The notes: generated by a model not told the origin, from the sequence alone. A stretch of 64,000 bases of DNA from Hyphomicrobiales bacterium (GCA_900468535.1 UBTY01000016.1:62001-126000), one strand, 5' to 3'. Shown: positions 37,023 to 47,195, counted from the first letter of the stretch. Program-made: numbers and translations.

Positions 37023-37415
37023 ATGATCATCAACAAATTTGCCAAACCAATCGCCTGGTGCCTGTTGGGCGCGATTATATTCGTTACCATTTCGCCGATC
37101 GGGTTGCGGCCGCACACGATAACAACGGTCAATATCGACCGCGCGCTGGCCTATCTTCTGGTGGGCCTGGTTTTCGCTGTCGCCTATCCCAAGCATTGGA
37201 TGCGCATCGCGCTGCTCCTTATCGTCGGCGCGGTGGCTATCGAGTATATGCAGTATTTGTCGCCGACCCGTCATGCGCGTCTTCATGATGCCGCGGTCAA
37301 GGCTGTCGGCGCGTCCTTCGGCGTTATGGCAGGATGCCTCTTCAACAGATTTCGCCCTGACGTTGCAGAAGGCCGCACACGCCGGCCGGTGCTTGCCTCC
37401 GACACACTTGACTGA
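37023..37415 (+). CDS. VanZ-family small membrane protein
   Basis: A 130-residue protein with four hydrophobic helices. The VanZ-like signature includes a Pro-containing first segment (FVTISPIGLRPH), then a NIDRALAYLLVGLVFAVAY helix and a late RHARLHDAAVKAVGASFGV block. Four-helix VanZ proteins are widespread but uncharacterised outside teicoplanin resistance. Starts at ATG 37023; a GTG three bases earlier is in frame. Confidence 0.78.
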   Translation: MIINKFAKPIAWCLLGAIIFVTISPIGLRPHTITTVNIDRALAYLLVGLVFAVAYPKHWMRIALLLIVGAVAIEYMQYLSPTRHARLHDAAVKAVGASFGVMAGCLFNRFRPDVAEGRTRRPVLASDTLD

Positions 37416-37445
37416 ATCGCGTTAGTCGTTGAAGGAGAAGGCCAC

Positions 37446-37531
37446 GCGGGCGTGGCGAAACTGGTAGACGCAAGAGACTTAAAATCTCTCGGCCTTTGGC
37501 TGTGCGGGTTCGATCCCCGCCGCCCGCACCA
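37446..37531 (+). tRNA. tRNA-Leu (TAA anticodon)
   Basis: Eighty-six bases with a long variable arm. The acceptor stem GCGGGCG/CGCCCGC is paired, the discriminator is A and CCA is encoded. The anticodon arm GAGACTTAAAATCTC gives TAA, and the T-arm is GCGGGTTCGATCCCCGC. Confidence 0.96.
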
Positions 37532-37690
37532 GGATCCAAATCCATGAGCCGCAATCGATCCGAAACACCCGCCGGATCGGCCTCCATCACAAGACGCTTT
37601 ATCACTACGTTAGAATGTGTTTCTATGCGCCCGCGAGGGAAATGCGGCGATAGCGTGTAGTTTGTAAGCTTGTCTTGTGGGAGTAAGGCG

Positions 37691-37828
37691 ATGGTTTACG
37701 ATTGGGATGGCGCTCGGACAAGGCGCCTGAAGCTATTTCGAGCAGGCACGACATTTCTGATTGCCGCAGCGGTCGTCGGCGCGACACTTCTCTTATACAC
37801 CGCAAAACTGCATGAGTTATACGGATAG
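37691..37828 (+). CDS. 45-residue single-pass membrane microprotein
   Basis: ATG 37691 follows GGGAGTAAGGCG. The product has a charged N-terminus (MVYDWDGARTRRLKLFRAG), one hydrophobic helix (TTFLIAAAVVGATLLLYTA) and a short tail. Arginines before the helix predict the N-terminus in the cytoplasm. Composition and the ribosome-binding site look genuine. No function is known. Confidence 0.55.
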   Translation: MVYDWDGARTRRLKLFRAGTTFLIAAAVVGATLLLYTAKLHELYG

Positions 37829-37875
37829 CGAGAAGGCAGAGTAGCCCTATCAGCTTCCTTGTCGCTTCATAAAAA

Positions 37876-37902
37876 AAAGCGCGCCCGATGTGGACGCGCT
37901 TT
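37876..37902 (-). terminator. terminator of wrbA
   Basis: Stem AAAGCGCG / CGCGCTTT with an 11-nt loop. On the minus strand it continues into a run of eight T. Located 22 bp past the wrbA stop. Confidence 0.85.
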
Positions 37903-37923
37903 CCATTGTGAACAGGATCGCTG

Positions 37924-38520
37924 TTAGGCGAGCTTTGCTGCGATCTTCGCGACGTGTGCGCCCTGATATTTTGCTGCTTCCAGCTCGATAGCGGAAGGCT
38001 GGCGGGAGCCGTCGCCATTGGTGATCGTCGAAGCGCCGTAGGGCGAGCCACCCTTCACCTCTTCCGTGCCCATCTGGCCCTGGAAGGCATAGGGCAGACC
38101 GACGACAGCCATGCCGTGGTGGAGGAACGTCGGGATAAAGCCAAGGATCGTGGATTCCTGGCCGCCGTGCTGCGTTGCAGACGACGTAAAGGCAGAGCCG
38201 ACCTTGCCGACGAGCTTGCCGGCGAACCACAGGCCGCCCGTCTGGTCCCAGAAATTGCGCATCTGCGAAGCGACGGTACCGAAACGGGTGCCAGCGCCAA
38301 CGATGATCGCGTCGTAGTCGGCAAGTTCGTCCGGCGTCGCGATCGGAGCAGCCTGGTCGACCTTGAAATAGGACGCCTTGGCGACTTCTTCGGGAACAAG
38401 TTCCGGCACGCGCTTGACGGTAACATCAGCGCCAGCGGACTTCGCACCTTCGGCAACCGCATAGGCCATCGTCTCGATGTGACCGTAGGACGAATAGTAG
38501 AGAACCAGAACTTTAGCCAT
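37924..38520 (-). CDS. wrbA: NAD(P)H:quinone oxidoreductase, WrbA type
   Basis: A 198-residue flavodoxin-like FMN enzyme for two-electron quinone reduction. The N-terminal FMN loop is [37 protein letters not shown] (about residues 76-96) and the [13 protein letters not shown] loop are signature blocks. ATG 38520 has AAGGAAATTGCG upstream. The frame stays open for 52 more codons before it, including an ATG giving a 28-residue basic extension, but no usual WrbA has that extension. Confidence 0.93.
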   Translation of the reverse strand: MAKVLVLYYSSYGHIETMAYAVAEGAKSAGADVTVKRVPELVPEEVAKASYFKVDQAAPIATPDELADYDAIIVGAGTRFGTVASQMRNFWDQTGGLWFAGKLVGKVGSAFTSSATQHGGQESTILGFIPTFLHHGMAVVGLPYAFQGQMGTEEVKGGSPYGASTITNGDGSRQPSAIELEAAKYQGAHVAKIAAKLA

Positions 38521-38813
38521 TTTCGCAATTTCCTTCTTTTGCGGTACCGACGGTGCCGGATCCGGCGCGCCGAACAGTACCCGTTTGATAAACTGTTGGA
38601 TCATAGACGATGCCTCACAACGCCTTGCTGCGTTCGAGGCAATAGCTAACGCGGCCCTCCTTGGACCGCCAGCCACAGGCGGGGAAACTCAGTGTTCAAT
38701 CATAGTGTACGACATCGGGCTTGCATTCACTTTTTCGCGAGAAAACGCAAAGGCTTCCTGTACCGACTATTTGCTATAAGTTCATAACAACGCATCGAAT
38801 ACGAGAGCTTTTC

Positions 38814-39587
38814 ATGACTCAGGAATTTGTAACGGCGGCCATGCTCGCCATCGGCGATGAGCTGCTTTCGGGCCGCACCAAGGACAAGAATATCGGCCAC
38901 CTAGCGGATATGCTGCTTCTGTCAGGGATCGATCTGAAAGAAGTCCGTATCGTCGGCGACGAGGAGGATGCCATCGTCGAAGCGCTCAATGCGCTCCGTT
39001 CGAAGTACGATTACGTCTTCACATCGGGCGGGATCGGCCCGACACATGACGACATCACGGCAGACGCGGTTTCAAAGGCATTCGGCGTTGCCTGCGACTA
39101 CGACGAAAAGGCGATGACACTGCTCGGCGACATGTACAAGCGCCGCGAGCTGGAGTTTACGGAGGCGCGCAAGCGCATGGCCCGGATGCCGGTCGGAGCC
39201 CACCACATCCCAAATCCGGTTTCGACCGCGCCAGGCTTCGTCATCGGCAATGTGCATGTGATGGCGGGCGTGCCGCAGGTCTTTCAGGCAATGGTCGATG
39301 CCGTCATTCCGACGCTGCGGACTGGAACGCCGGTTCTGTCGCTCGCCATTTCGTGCCCCTTCGGCGAAGGCGACATCGGCACGCCGCTCGCGGCCATTCA
39401 GAAAGCCCATCCAGAGACCAGCATCGGCTCCTATCCGCGCTATGTCGGCCAGAAGTTTTCGACGGAGATCGTCGTTCGCGGCCGCGCGCAGGATGTCATC
39501 GACGCCGCGGGCGCCGACGTCCGGGCAATGATCGACTCGATCCAGAAAGCGAAGGAAATTCAAGAAAACCATTCCGCCGAAGCGTAG
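38814..39587 (+). CDS. competence/damage-inducible protein A family, molybdopterin-binding domain only
   Basis: A 257-residue protein with the MoaB/Mog-like domain of CinA at its N-terminus (MLAIGDELLSGRTKDKNIGHL, residues about 8-28, then FTSGGIGPTHDDITADAVSKAFG). It lacks the C-terminal nicotinamide-nucleotide amidase domain of full CinA, so it is the short form common in alphaproteobacteria. ATG 38814. The role is probably nucleotide-linked housekeeping; competence is not implied. Confidence 0.85.
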   Translation: MTQEFVTAAMLAIGDELLSGRTKDKNIGHLADMLLLSGIDLKEVRIVGDEEDAIVEALNALRSKYDYVFTSGGIGPTHDDITADAVSKAFGVACDYDEKAMTLLGDMYKRRELEFTEARKRMARMPVGAHHIPNPVSTAPGFVIGNVHVMAGVPQVFQAMVDAVIPTLRTGTPVLSLAISCPFGEGDIGTPLAAIQKAHPETSIGSYPRYVGQKFSTEIVVRGRAQDVIDAAGADVRAMIDSIQKAKEIQENHSAEA

Positions 39588-39609
39588 ATTTACCGCCGAT
39601 CGGCCCCAC

Positions 39610-39623
39610 ATGATTTAAGTCAA
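39610..39623 (+). promoter_or_regulatory. possible FNR/FixK-type site upstream of the universal stress gene
   Basis: ATGA-N6-TCAA, one base off the palindromic TTGA-N6-TCAA consensus. It is centred about 68 bp before the usp start codon, a distance that suits activation. Tandem Usp genes in rhizobia are often under FixK control. Confidence 0.4.
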
Positions 39624-39684
39624 GGAAACGATCGCCTTGAAGACGCATTGATTGCACAAAGACCTTTTCGCGCAGGAGAACCTG

Positions 39685-40527
39685 ATGTCCTACAAAACGA
39701 TCCTTGCCATTCTCGATACCGCCGACAATTGCGCAGCCGTAGCCGATTTCGCTTTTGCGATCGCGGCAGCAAACAATGCTCATGTCATAGGTTTGCACGC
39801 CGAAACCGTGGCTGTCGTGCCGCTCGTCGCCCCGATGGAAATTCCAGATCCGGTGGCTGTGCAGGCTCTTCAGGACATGGCGCACGCCGAGACGGTCAAC
39901 ATCGAGCGCATCGTGCAGCAGAAGGCGCAATCGTCGGGCGTTTCGTTTGAGTGGCGCAGCTACGCCTCTTCCACCGGATATGGAATCGGCCCGCTCATCG
40001 AAAGCGCACACAGCGCCGATCTCATCATTGCCTCGCAAGCAGATCCGTCAAAGCCGTCGGACAGTCACGTCGACGTGGACAGCTTTCTGCTGGAAAGCGG
40101 CCGGCCGGTGCTGATGATCCCGTTCATCATACGGCAGCCCAAGCCGATCAAGCGCGTCCTCATTGCCTGGAACGGCTCGAAGGAAGCGGCACGCGCGACG
40201 TTCGATGCCCTGCCGATCCTGAAGGCCGCCGATGAGGTAGAGGTTTTCTCCGTCGATCCGGTCGACAACGCACTCCAGTCTGCGGCGGTCGCCGGCGCCG
40301 ATATCGCCGCAACGCTTGCACGTCACGGGGTCAGGGTCACCCTTGCTACCGCCACAAGCACCGACAAGCACGCCGCCACCGTGATCGAGAACAGACTTTC
40401 GGACAGCAGCATCGATCTGCTGGTCATGGGTGCCTACACGCATTCACGGCTTTGGCAGCTGATTTTCGGCGGAACGACGCGCACGCTGCTGCAGTCCATG
40501 ACGGCGCTGACATTGCTGTCACGATGA
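39685..40527 (+). CDS. tandem-domain universal stress protein
   Basis: A 280-residue cytoplasmic protein of two UspA domains. The first opens with YKTILAILDTADNCAAV (residues about 3-19), the second with KRVLIAWNGSKEAARATFDA (about 155-174). The second ends in the ATP-binding-like MGAYTHSRLWQLIFGGTTRTLL. ATG 39685 follows CAGGAGAA. The E-like tandem form is often induced by low oxygen or growth arrest, consistent with a possible FixK-type site upstream. Confidence 0.88.
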   Translation: MSYKTILAILDTADNCAAVADFAFAIAAANNAHVIGLHAETVAVVPLVAPMEIPDPVAVQALQDMAHAETVNIERIVQQKAQSSGVSFEWRSYASSTGYGIGPLIESAHSADLIIASQADPSKPSDSHVDVDSFLLESGRPVLMIPFIIRQPKPIKRVLIAWNGSKEAARATFDALPILKAADEVEVFSVDPVDNALQSAAVAGADIAATLARHGVRVTLATATSTDKHAATVIENRLSDSSIDLLVMGAYTHSRLWQLIFGGTTRTLLQSMTALTLLSR

Positions 40528-40712
40528 TAGACGCCGCGAAGGGCTTGCCTTTTGCAGCCAAATTCCGCTAATTGCCACGACCGACGATAGCTCCGGCTTC
40601 GGTTCCATCGCGCAGTTTCGACTGCGCGATTTGCGTTTGACCGAATGACGCAGCCATAGAGCGTCGGTCGCCGATGTCCGGCGCTCACTTCTTTCAGCCT
40701 CGGAGCACGCTC

Positions 40713-41210
40713 ATGTCCCTTCCCGATAAAGCCTTTCCCGTATCCTGGGACCAGTTCCATCGCGACGCCCGCGCGCTTGCATGGCGCCTTGCCGGCCTCA
40801 ATCGCGAATTCAAGGCGATCGTTTGCATCACGCGCGGCGGGCTCGTGCCGGCAGCCATCATCTCGCGCGAACTCAACATCCGGCTGATCGATACCGTCTG
40901 CATCGCGACACGCCATGACTATGTAGACCAGGGCGAGACCGTACTCTTGAAGGGCATTTCGCCCGAGCTTCTGGAAAACGATGGTGAAAGCGTGCTTGTG
41001 GTCGACGATCTCACTGACACAGGCAAGACCGCCAAGGAAGTGCGCGACATGCTGCCGAAGGCGCATTTCGCCTGCGTCTACGCCAAGCCATCGGGCGTGC
41101 CGACCATCGACACGTTCGTGACCGAAGTCAGCCAGGACACCTGGATCTATTTCCCGTGGGACATGGGCTTCAGCTACCAGGAGCCGATCGCCAAAGGTAC
41201 CCGCGGATAA
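40713..41210 (+). CDS. gpt: xanthine phosphoribosyltransferase
   Basis: A 165-residue type I phosphoribosyltransferase for xanthine and guanine salvage. The PRPP loop [19 protein letters not shown] is at about residues 92-110, and the [17 protein letters not shown] block at about 37-53. [18 protein letters not shown] closes the protein. ATG 40713 has CGGAGC upstream; an in-frame ATG at 40674 is less well placed. Single gene. Confidence 0.93.
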   Translation: MSLPDKAFPVSWDQFHRDARALAWRLAGLNREFKAIVCITRGGLVPAAIISRELNIRLIDTVCIATRHDYVDQGETVLLKGISPELLENDGESVLVVDDLTDTGKTAKEVRDMLPKAHFACVYAKPSGVPTIDTFVTEVSQDTWIYFPWDMGFSYQEPIAKGTRG

Positions 41211-41386
41211 TTCACCGCCTGCGCAAAAAATCAAAGAAAACAACCTTAAATTGTTCCAATCTTTGTTTACCAACATCGCGAATTTGACTGTGCTCCATCC
41301 CCTGCTGGCTTTATCATAAGACACACGGACGGAGAGCAAGGGCGCTCTCCAGGGGGCACAGTCGCTAGCGCGATGCTGAAACAAAT

Positions 41387-41968
41387 ATGATGCGTTGGCG
41401 ATTGGTCGGCTTCGTTGCCGCTCTAGGGCTCTGTCTGCACGGCCTGCCGGTAGCCGCCGAGCCCGCCTACGTTTCAGTCGTGCGCGAATTCGTCGAAAAG
41501 CGCGTCAAGCCAGTCATCCTTGTTCCTCTCGTGCGCAAGGCGATCGAAGACCAGAACGCCAAGTTTGGCGATATCAGCGAGATGGACATACGCGTCCTGG
41601 ACAATACGTACCGCTCCGAAATCCAGGATGGCGAATGGCAGATGGTGAAGCGGCTCTTAGAAAAGCCGGTATCGCGCTATCTGAAATCCAGGCAGGATGA
41701 TTCGCAGGGCACGATTGTCGAGATTTTTGTCACCGACCGGCACGGCTTGAACGTCGGCCAGAGTGTCCCGACAACCGACTACTGGCAGGGCGATGAAGAC
41801 AAGTTCCTGAAAACATTCGCTAAAGGCACCGATGCAATATTCATCGATCGCGCCGAACGGGACGATACGACCCAGCTTCTGGAGACGCAGGCGAGCTTCG
41901 TGATCCACGACGAGAGCGGCGAGGCCATCGGCATCGCGACGGTCACAATCGCCATCGACGCGCTGTAA
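41387..41968 (+). CDS. solitary periplasmic Cache/PDC-like protein
   Basis: A 193-residue protein with a signal peptide (residues 1-24, cleavage after VAA). The mature part has a long N-terminal helix and a beta core with TDRHGLNVGQSVPTTDYWQG, which resembles the ligand-binding loop of extracellular PDC/Cache sensor domains. There is no transmembrane anchor, kinase, methyl-accepting or GGDEF output, so it would act as a free periplasmic sensor or binding protein. The family call rests on that motif and general pattern. Begins MMRWRL, so the start may be the second Met. Confidence 0.6.
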   Translation: MMRWRLVGFVAALGLCLHGLPVAAEPAYVSVVREFVEKRVKPVILVPLVRKAIEDQNAKFGDISEMDIRVLDNTYRSEIQDGEWQMVKRLLEKPVSRYLKSRQDDSQGTIVEIFVTDRHGLNVGQSVPTTDYWQGDEDKFLKTFAKGTDAIFIDRAERDDTTQLLETQASFVIHDESGEAIGIATVTIAIDAL

Positions 41969-42375
41969 TTTCCAAAACGAATCGCTATGCCGATTTGCAG
42001 TGGAAATGCCATCAGCAAATCTGCGGTCTGACGTAATTTTGTCATTTTCTCGGATTTCCGATGCAGTCTTCGCAGCAAGCCCTTGAAATACAAGCGCGAC
42101 TTTCTTTTCCCCAGTCTCCACAGGGCGATCCACAATATCTTGTGGTGAACACTTCGTTAAAAACCACCCCTTGACGGAATCGCCCTCTTTCAAGTTAATG
42201 AAACTCCGATGTTGCGGCGGCAGCTGGACCGGAATTAACGAGGCCGGTTCTCATCGAAAATCGAACGCAGAATCAGGGTGTTGCATCCTTTCACGGATCG
42301 CCGCCCAGAGGGGATTTTGTGCGGTTTTCGGCCCTCGAAAAAAGACATCCGGGGGCTGGCGATAATAAGCTGTTA
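41969..42375. other. non-coding region before the nrdJ promoter
   Basis: About 400 bp with no credible gene. Frames here lack ribosome-binding sites. No cobalamin riboswitch features (B12 box GCCACTG with the conserved G-rich core) were found, although nrdJ encodes a B12-dependent enzyme. Confidence 0.5.
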
Positions 42376-42391
42376 ATACTATATTTAGTGT
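42376..42391 (+). promoter_or_regulatory. NrdR box 1 upstream of nrdJ
   Basis: ATACTATATTTAGTGT matches the NrdR consensus ACACwATATaTwGTGT at 14 of 16 positions. It lies about 165 bp before the nrdJ start codon. NrdR is the ATP/dATP-sensing repressor of ribonucleotide reductase genes. Confidence 0.75.
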
Positions 42392-42406
42392 TTGCAGCCA
42401 CCATCA

Positions 42407-42422
42407 CCACAATATACAGGAA
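42407..42422 (+). promoter_or_regulatory. NrdR box 2 upstream of nrdJ
   Basis: CCACAATATACAGGAA matches the consensus at about 11 of 16 positions. It begins exactly 31 bp after box 1, which is three helical turns and the spacing usual for paired NrdR boxes. The weaker half-site is typical. Confidence 0.6.
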
Positions 42423-42555
42423 GAACATCTCCGGATGACACTCCTGTGACGGTACGGAAACGAGAACTGGCTGCGCCCAATCCGGCGCGGCCGGACGTGG
42501 AAACTTGCGCCTTGGTCTACGGGGATGGGGCGCGCGAGCTAGAGGTTAAGGCAAA

Positions 42556-45500
42556 ATGCGCATAGAACGCCGTTTTACGAAGGCAGATCAGGGCGCTTAC
42601 GCGGCTATCGAATTCCGCAAGGCGACCAGCGAGATCAAGAACCCCGATGGTTCGATCGTATTCCGCCTCGAAAACATCGACGTTCCTGCGCAGTTTTCGC
42701 AGGTCGCCGCCGACATTCTGGCGCAGAAGTATTTCCGCAAGGCAGGTGTGCCTGCCCGTCTCAAGAAGGTCGAGGAGAACGACGTTCCTTCCTTCCTGTG
42801 GCGCTCGGTTGCCGATGAGGCCGCTCTGAAGGAACTCCCGAAGGATCAGCAGTACGGTTCCGAAACCGATGCTCGTCAGGTCTTCGACCGCCTCGCCGGC
42901 ACCTGGACCTACTGGGGCTGGAAGGGCGGCTACTTCTCCTCCGAGGAAGATGCCTCTGCGTTCCGCGACGAACTTGCCTACATGCTTGCCACGCAGCGAG
43001 TCGCTCCGAATTCGCCACAGTGGTTCAACACCGGCATGCACTGGGCCTACGGCATCGACGGTCCTGGCCAGGGCCACTACTATGTAGACCCTTTCACCGG
43101 CAAGCTGGTGAAGTCGAAGTCGGCTTACGAGCATCCGCAGCCGCATGCCTGCTTCATCCAGTCCGTTGAAGACGATCTCGTCAACGAAGGCGGCATCATG
43201 GACCTGTGGGTTCGTGAAGCCCGCCTCTTCAAGTACGGCTCCGGCACCGGCTCCAACTTCTCCTACCTCCGTGGCGAAGGCGAAAAGCTTTCCGGCGGCG
43301 GTCGTTCGTCCGGCCTGATGAGCTTCCTGAAGATCGGCGACCGTGCAGCGGGCGCGATCAAGTCCGGCGGCACGACGCGCCGTGCTGCCAAGATGGTGGT
43401 GGTCGACATCGATCACCCGGACATCGAAGAATATATCAACTGGAAGGTGAAGGAAGAGCAGAAGGTTGCTGCCCTCGTCACCGGCTCCAAGGTTGTTGCC
43501 AAGCACCTCAAGGCGATCATGAAGGCCTGCGTCAACTGCGAGGCTGACAACGGCGATTGCTTCGATCCGAACAAGAACCCTGCCCTGAAGCGCGAAATCC
43601 GCGCTGCCAAGAAGGACCAGGTTCCGGAAAACTACATCGGCCGCGTCATCCAGTTCGCCAAGCAGGGTTACAAGGACCTCGAGTTCAAGACCTACGACAC
43701 CGACTGGGATTCGGAAGCTTACCTCACGGTTTCGGGCCAGAACTCCAACAACTCGGTCTCGATCAAGGACGACTTCCTGCGCGCAGTTGAAAACGACGGC
43801 GACTGGAACCTGACCGCCCGCAAGGACGGCAAGGTCATGAAGACCCTGAAGGCCCGCGACCTTTGGGAATCGATCTCCTATGCCGCATGGGCATCGGCCG
43901 ATCCGGGCCTGCACTTCAACACCACGATGAACGACTGGCACACCAGCCCGGCCGCCGGCCCGATCCGCGCGTCGAACCCGTGCTCGGAATACATGTTCCT
44001 CGACGACACGGCCTGCAACCTTGCCTCGCTGAACCTCATGCAGTTCAAGGATGCGGCCACCAAGCGCATCAACATCGCCGACTACGAACATGCCGTTCGC
44101 CTCTGGAGCGTCGTACTCGAAATCTCGGTGATGATGGCGCAGTTCCCGTCGAAGCGGATCGCCGAACTCTCCTACGAATACCGCACGATCGGCCTCGGCT
44201 ACGCCAACATCGGCGGCCTCCTCATGTCGTCGGGCATTCCCTATGACAGCGACGAGGCCCGCGCCATTGCAGGCTCGCTGACCGCGATCATGACTGGCAT
44301 TTCCTACGCCACCTCGGCGGAAATCGCCTCCGAGCTTGGACCGTTCCCGATGTTCGCGCCGAACCGCGAGAACATGCTGCGCGTCATCCGCAACCACCGC
44401 CGCGCCGCTTACGGCGAGACCGCAGGCTATGAAGGCCTGTCGATCAACCCGGTCGCCCTCATCCACTCCGAAAACCCGGACCAGGATCTGGCAGCGCACG
44501 CCAAGGCCGCATGGGACAAGGCGCTCGAGCTCGGCGAAAAGCACGGCTACCGCAACGCCCAGGCAACCGTTATCGCGCCGACCGGCACGATCGGCCTCGT
44601 CATGGACTGCGACACGACGGGCATCGAGCCTGACTTCGCACTGGTGAAATTCAAGAAGCTCGCCGGTGGCGGCTACTTCAAGATCATCAACCGCGCCGTT
44701 CCGGAAGCGCTGCGCACGCTCGGCTATTCCGAGAGCCAGATCGCCGAGATCGAAGCTTACGCTGTCGGCCACGGCAACCTGAACCAGGCTCCCGGCGTCA
44801 ACCCCGGCTCGCTGAAGGCCAAGGGCTTCACCGACGAGAAGGTGGAAGCCGTCAACGCCGCGCTGAAGTCGGCCTTCGACATCAAGTTCGTCTTCAACCA
44901 GTGGACGCTTGGCGCCGACTTCCTGAAGGGCACGCTCAAGGTCACGGACGAACAGCTCGGCGATATGAGCTTCAACCTGCTCGAGCACCTCGGCTTCGCC
45001 AAGAAGGACATCGAGGCTGCCAATGTTCACGTCTGCGGCGCGATGACGCTGGAAGGCGCACCGTTCCTGAAGAACGAGCACCTCGCCGTCTTCGATTGCG
45101 CCAATCCGTGCGGCAAGATCGGCAAGCGTTATCTCTCGGTCGACAGCCACATCCGCATGATGGCAGCCGCCCAGCCGTTCATCTCGGGTGCGATCTCCAA
45201 GACGATCAACATGCCGAACGACGCGACGGTCGACGATTGCAAGAGCGCATACATGCTCTCCTGGAAGCTCGGCCTGAAGGCAAACGCGCTCTATCGCGAC
45301 GGCTCCAAGCTGTCGCAGCCGCTGAACGCCTCGCTGATCGAAGACGAGAGCGATGAGGACGCACTGGACGATCTGCTGCAGCAGCCGGTCGCCGCTCAGG
45401 CCGTCACGATCACCGAAAAGATCATCGAGCGTGTGGTCGAGCGCGTGACCCGCGAACGCGAGAAGCTGCCGAACCGCCGCCAGGGCTACACCCAGAAGGC

Positions 45501-46377
45501 CGCCGTCGGCGGACACAAGGTGTACCTGCGCACCGGCGAATTCGGCGACGGTCGCCTCGGCGAAATCTTCATCGACATGCACAAGGAAGGTGCGGCCTTC
45601 CGTGCGATGATGAACAACTTCGCCATCGCCATCTCGCTCGGCCTGCAGTACGGCGTGCCGCTCGAAGAATATGTGGAGGCCTTCACCTTCACCAAGTTCG
45701 AACCGGCAGGCATGGTCATCGGCAATGACGCGATCAAGAACGCCACGTCGATCCTCGACTACGTGTTCCGCGAACTCGCCGTCTCCTACCTCGGCCGCCA
45801 CGATCTGGCGCATGTCGATACGTCCGACTTCTCGAACACGGCGCTCGGCAAGGGCATCCAGGAAGGCAAGACGAACCTCGTCTCGACCGGCTGGACCCGC
45901 GGCTACAAGCCGACGTTGGTTTCGAATGGCGACCGCCAGGCATCAGGCGAGCCGAAGGGCTCGGCCACGGCAGCCCCTGCCCGCGCTTCCTCGACTGCGA
46001 CAGTCACCTCGTTTGCAGGCGCAGCTGCCCGCAAGATCGAAACGACCACGGCTATCTCCACCTCCGAAATCGTCGCCTTCAAGCGCGACTACGAGGAACG
46101 CGCCAAGGAATTGGCCGAAGAGATCGCGGAAGAAGTGATCGAAGAGGTCGTGACCGAAGCGCAGCAGCAGGCAACCGCCCTCTTCTCCGACAAGGCCGCG
46201 GCTGATGCCGCATCGGCCAAGACGGAAGCCAAGAAGATCGAATCCGAGCGCCGCGCCCGGTCGATCATGCAGGGCTACACCGGCAACATGTGCTCCGAGT
46301 GCCAGAACTTCACGATGGTGCGCAACGGCACCTGCGAGAAGTGCGACACATGCGGCGCAACGAGCGGCTGCAGCTGA
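42556..46377 (+). CDS. nrdJ: adenosylcobalamin-dependent (class II) ribonucleotide reductase
   Basis: A 1273-residue class II reductase that makes dNTPs using adenosylcobalamin. Visible blocks are [17 protein letters not shown] and [19 protein letters not shown] near the N-terminal part, the finger loop around [20 protein letters not shown], and a long C-terminal extension. That extension ends in a cysteine-rich zinc-ribbon tail (CSECQNF, then [13 protein letters not shown]). The tail cysteines re-reduce the active site. ATG 42556 follows AGAGGTTAAGG. No class I or III genes are present in the window. NrdR boxes lie upstream and a strong terminator follows. Confidence 0.97.
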   Translation: MRIERRFTKADQGAYAAIEFRKATSEIKNPDGSIVFRLENIDVPAQFSQVAADILAQKYFRKAGVPARLKKVEENDVPSFLWRSVADEAALKELPKDQQYGSETDARQVFDRLAGTWTYWGWKGGYFSSEEDASAFRDELAYMLATQRVAPNSPQWFNTGMHWAYGIDGPGQGHYYVDPFTGKLVKSKSAYEHPQPHACFIQSVEDDLVNEGGIMDLWVREARLFKYGSGTGSNFSYLRGEGEKLSGGGRSSGLMSFLKIGDRAAGAIKSGGTTRRAAKMVVVDIDHPDIEEYINWKVKEEQKVAALVTGSKVVAKHLKAIMKACVNCEADNGDCFDPNKNPALKREIRAAKKDQVPENYIGRVIQFAKQGYKDLEFKTYDTDWDSEAYLTVSGQNSNNSVSIKDDFLRAVENDGDWNLTARKDGKVMKTLKARDLWESISYAAWASADPGLHFNTTMNDWHTSPAAGPIRASNPCSEYMFLDDTACNLASLNLMQFKDAATKRINIADYEHAVRLWSVVLEISVMMAQFPSKRIAELSYEYRTIGLGYANIGGLLMSSGIPYDSDEARAIAGSLTAIMTGISYATSAEIASELGPFPMFAPNRENMLRVIRNHRRAAYGETAGYEGLSINPVALIHSENPDQDLAAHAKAAWDKALELGEKHGYRNAQATVIAPTGTIGLVMDCDTTGIEPDFALVKFKKLAGGGYFKIINRAVPEALRTLGYSESQIAEIEAYAVGHGNLNQAPGVNPGSLKAKGFTDEKVEAVNAALKSAFDIKFVFNQWTLGADFLKGTLKVTDEQLGDMSFNLLEHLGFAKKDIEAANVHVCGAMTLEGAPFLKNEHLAVFDCANPCGKIGKRYLSVDSHIRMMAAAQPFISGAISKTINMPNDATVDDCKSAYMLSWKLGLKANALYRDGSKLSQPLNASLIEDESDEDALDDLLQQPVAAQAVTITEKIIERVVERVTREREKLPNRRQGYTQKAAVGGHKVYLRTGEFGDGRLGEIFIDMHKEGAAFRAMMNNFAIAISLGLQYGVPLEEYVEAFTFTKFEPAGMVIGNDAIKNATSILDYVFRELAVSYLGRHDLAHVDTSDFSNTALGKGIQEGKTNLVSTGWTRGYKPTLVSNGDRQASGEPKGSATAAPARASSTATVTSFAGAAARKIETTTAISTSEIVAFKRDYEERAKELAEEIAEEVIEEVVTEAQQQATALFSDKAAADAASAKTEAKKIESERRARSIMQGYTGNMCSECQNFTMVRNGTCEKCDTCGATSGCS

Positions 46378-46395
46378 TAGACAAACACTAACTTC

Positions 46396-46422
46396 GCGCG
46401 CAAAGCTTCTTGCTTTGCGCGC
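46396..46422 (+). terminator. terminator of nrdJ
   Basis: Perfect 11-bp stem GCGCGCAAAGC / GCTTTGCGCGC with loop TTCTT, followed by CTTTAC, 18 bp past the nrdJ stop. It marks the left edge of the lower-GC inserted region. Confidence 0.85.
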
Positions 46423-46477
46423 CTTTACAAAATAGAACAAAAAGGAAACAACTATTCATTACTAGCGGAGCAAATAG

Positions 46478-47107
46478 ATGCTTACAAAGCGCTACCTAGT
46501 GAGCGTAAAAAATCTCGCTGCTATACTGAACCAAATACGAAAAGGTACTGCGCCAGATACGTTTAATTATGAACACTTGTCTTCACTTGGCTTCACAAGC
46601 AGTAATGATCGCGGCGTTATTCCGCTCTTAAAAGATCTCGGATTTTTAACAGAAAATAGCGCACCCACAGAGCGGTACAAGCAATTCAGAAACGACGCGG
46701 ACTCAAGGAGGATTCTCGGCGAATCTCTGCTCGAAGCCTACAGTGACCTGTTCCATGTCAATGCAAATCCCACCGAATCTGACAGACCTGCAATTGAAGG
46801 AAAGTTCAAGGCAGCTCACAATACGACCGACAAAGTCGCTCAACTACAGGCCGCAACTTTCTACGCACTTCTTAAGCACGCGGATATCTCCGCAGCTAGA
46901 AAAGAAGTCTCCCACAATGCATCCTCAATGCCCAAAGTGCCGTTGGAGGTTGAGCAGGCAATTGAGAACCAAGTGGGATTTAAGCCTCTAAATCCCTCAT
47001 TCCATATTCCTTTACGATACAACATAGAAATTCACCTTCCGGCGACAAAGGATATTGAGGTTTATCACGCAATTTTCCGCGCCATCCGGGAGAATTTGGG
47101 TGAGTGA
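46478..47107 (+). CDS. DUF5343 protein, partner of an interrupted HEPN gene
   Basis: A 209-residue protein that looks like DUF5343. An N-terminal segment (about residues 8-60, ILNQIRKGTAPDTFNYEHLS) could form a winged-helix or HTH-like fold. It is followed by a helical middle with DADSRRILGESLLEAYSDLF. The C-terminal part (IEIHLPATKDIEVYHAIFRA) is typical of the family's beta-helical end. ATG 46478 has GCGGAGC upstream. Base composition is clearly lower in GC than the neighbours. Its stop overlaps the start of the HEPN gene by eight bases (GTG 47100 to TGA 47107), so the two are translationally coupled. Confidence 0.7.
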   Translation: MLTKRYLVSVKNLAAILNQIRKGTAPDTFNYEHLSSLGFTSSNDRGVIPLLKDLGFLTENSAPTERYKQFRNDADSRRILGESLLEAYSDLFHVNANPTESDRPAIEGKFKAAHNTTDKVAQLQAATFYALLKHADISAARKEVSHNASSMPKVPLEVEQAIENQVGFKPLNPSFHIPLRYNIEIHLPATKDIEVYHAIFRAIRENLGE

Positions 47108-47190
47108 AGCGAATTTCCGGGAGTGGCTTTTCAAAGCGATTATGTTCGAAGCTGATGCGGAAAAGTTTCGCAGAGCCGGCTTTCGAATAG

Positions 47191-47195
47191 GAGCG
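47191..47195. repeat. left target-site duplication GAGCG
   Basis: The same five bases flank the element at 48513-48517. A 5-bp duplication is usual for the IS2 group. Confidence 0.8.

Noticed and set aside
38521..38676. An N-terminal extension of WrbA (frame open for 52 codons upstream)
   Set aside because: The family starts at [10 protein letters not shown] and a good ribosome-binding site precedes that ATG; the extension has low complexity and no known counterpart.
41969..42555. A cobalamin riboswitch before the B12-dependent reductase
   Set aside because: No B12 box or conserved core could be found by eye; NrdR boxes explain the region better. An Rfam search would settle it.
42517..45813. 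A 1098-codon open frame antisense to nrdJ
   Set aside because: It mirrors nrdJ codon periodicity (high-GC third positions leave antisense frames open), has no ribosome-binding site and no recognisable domain.
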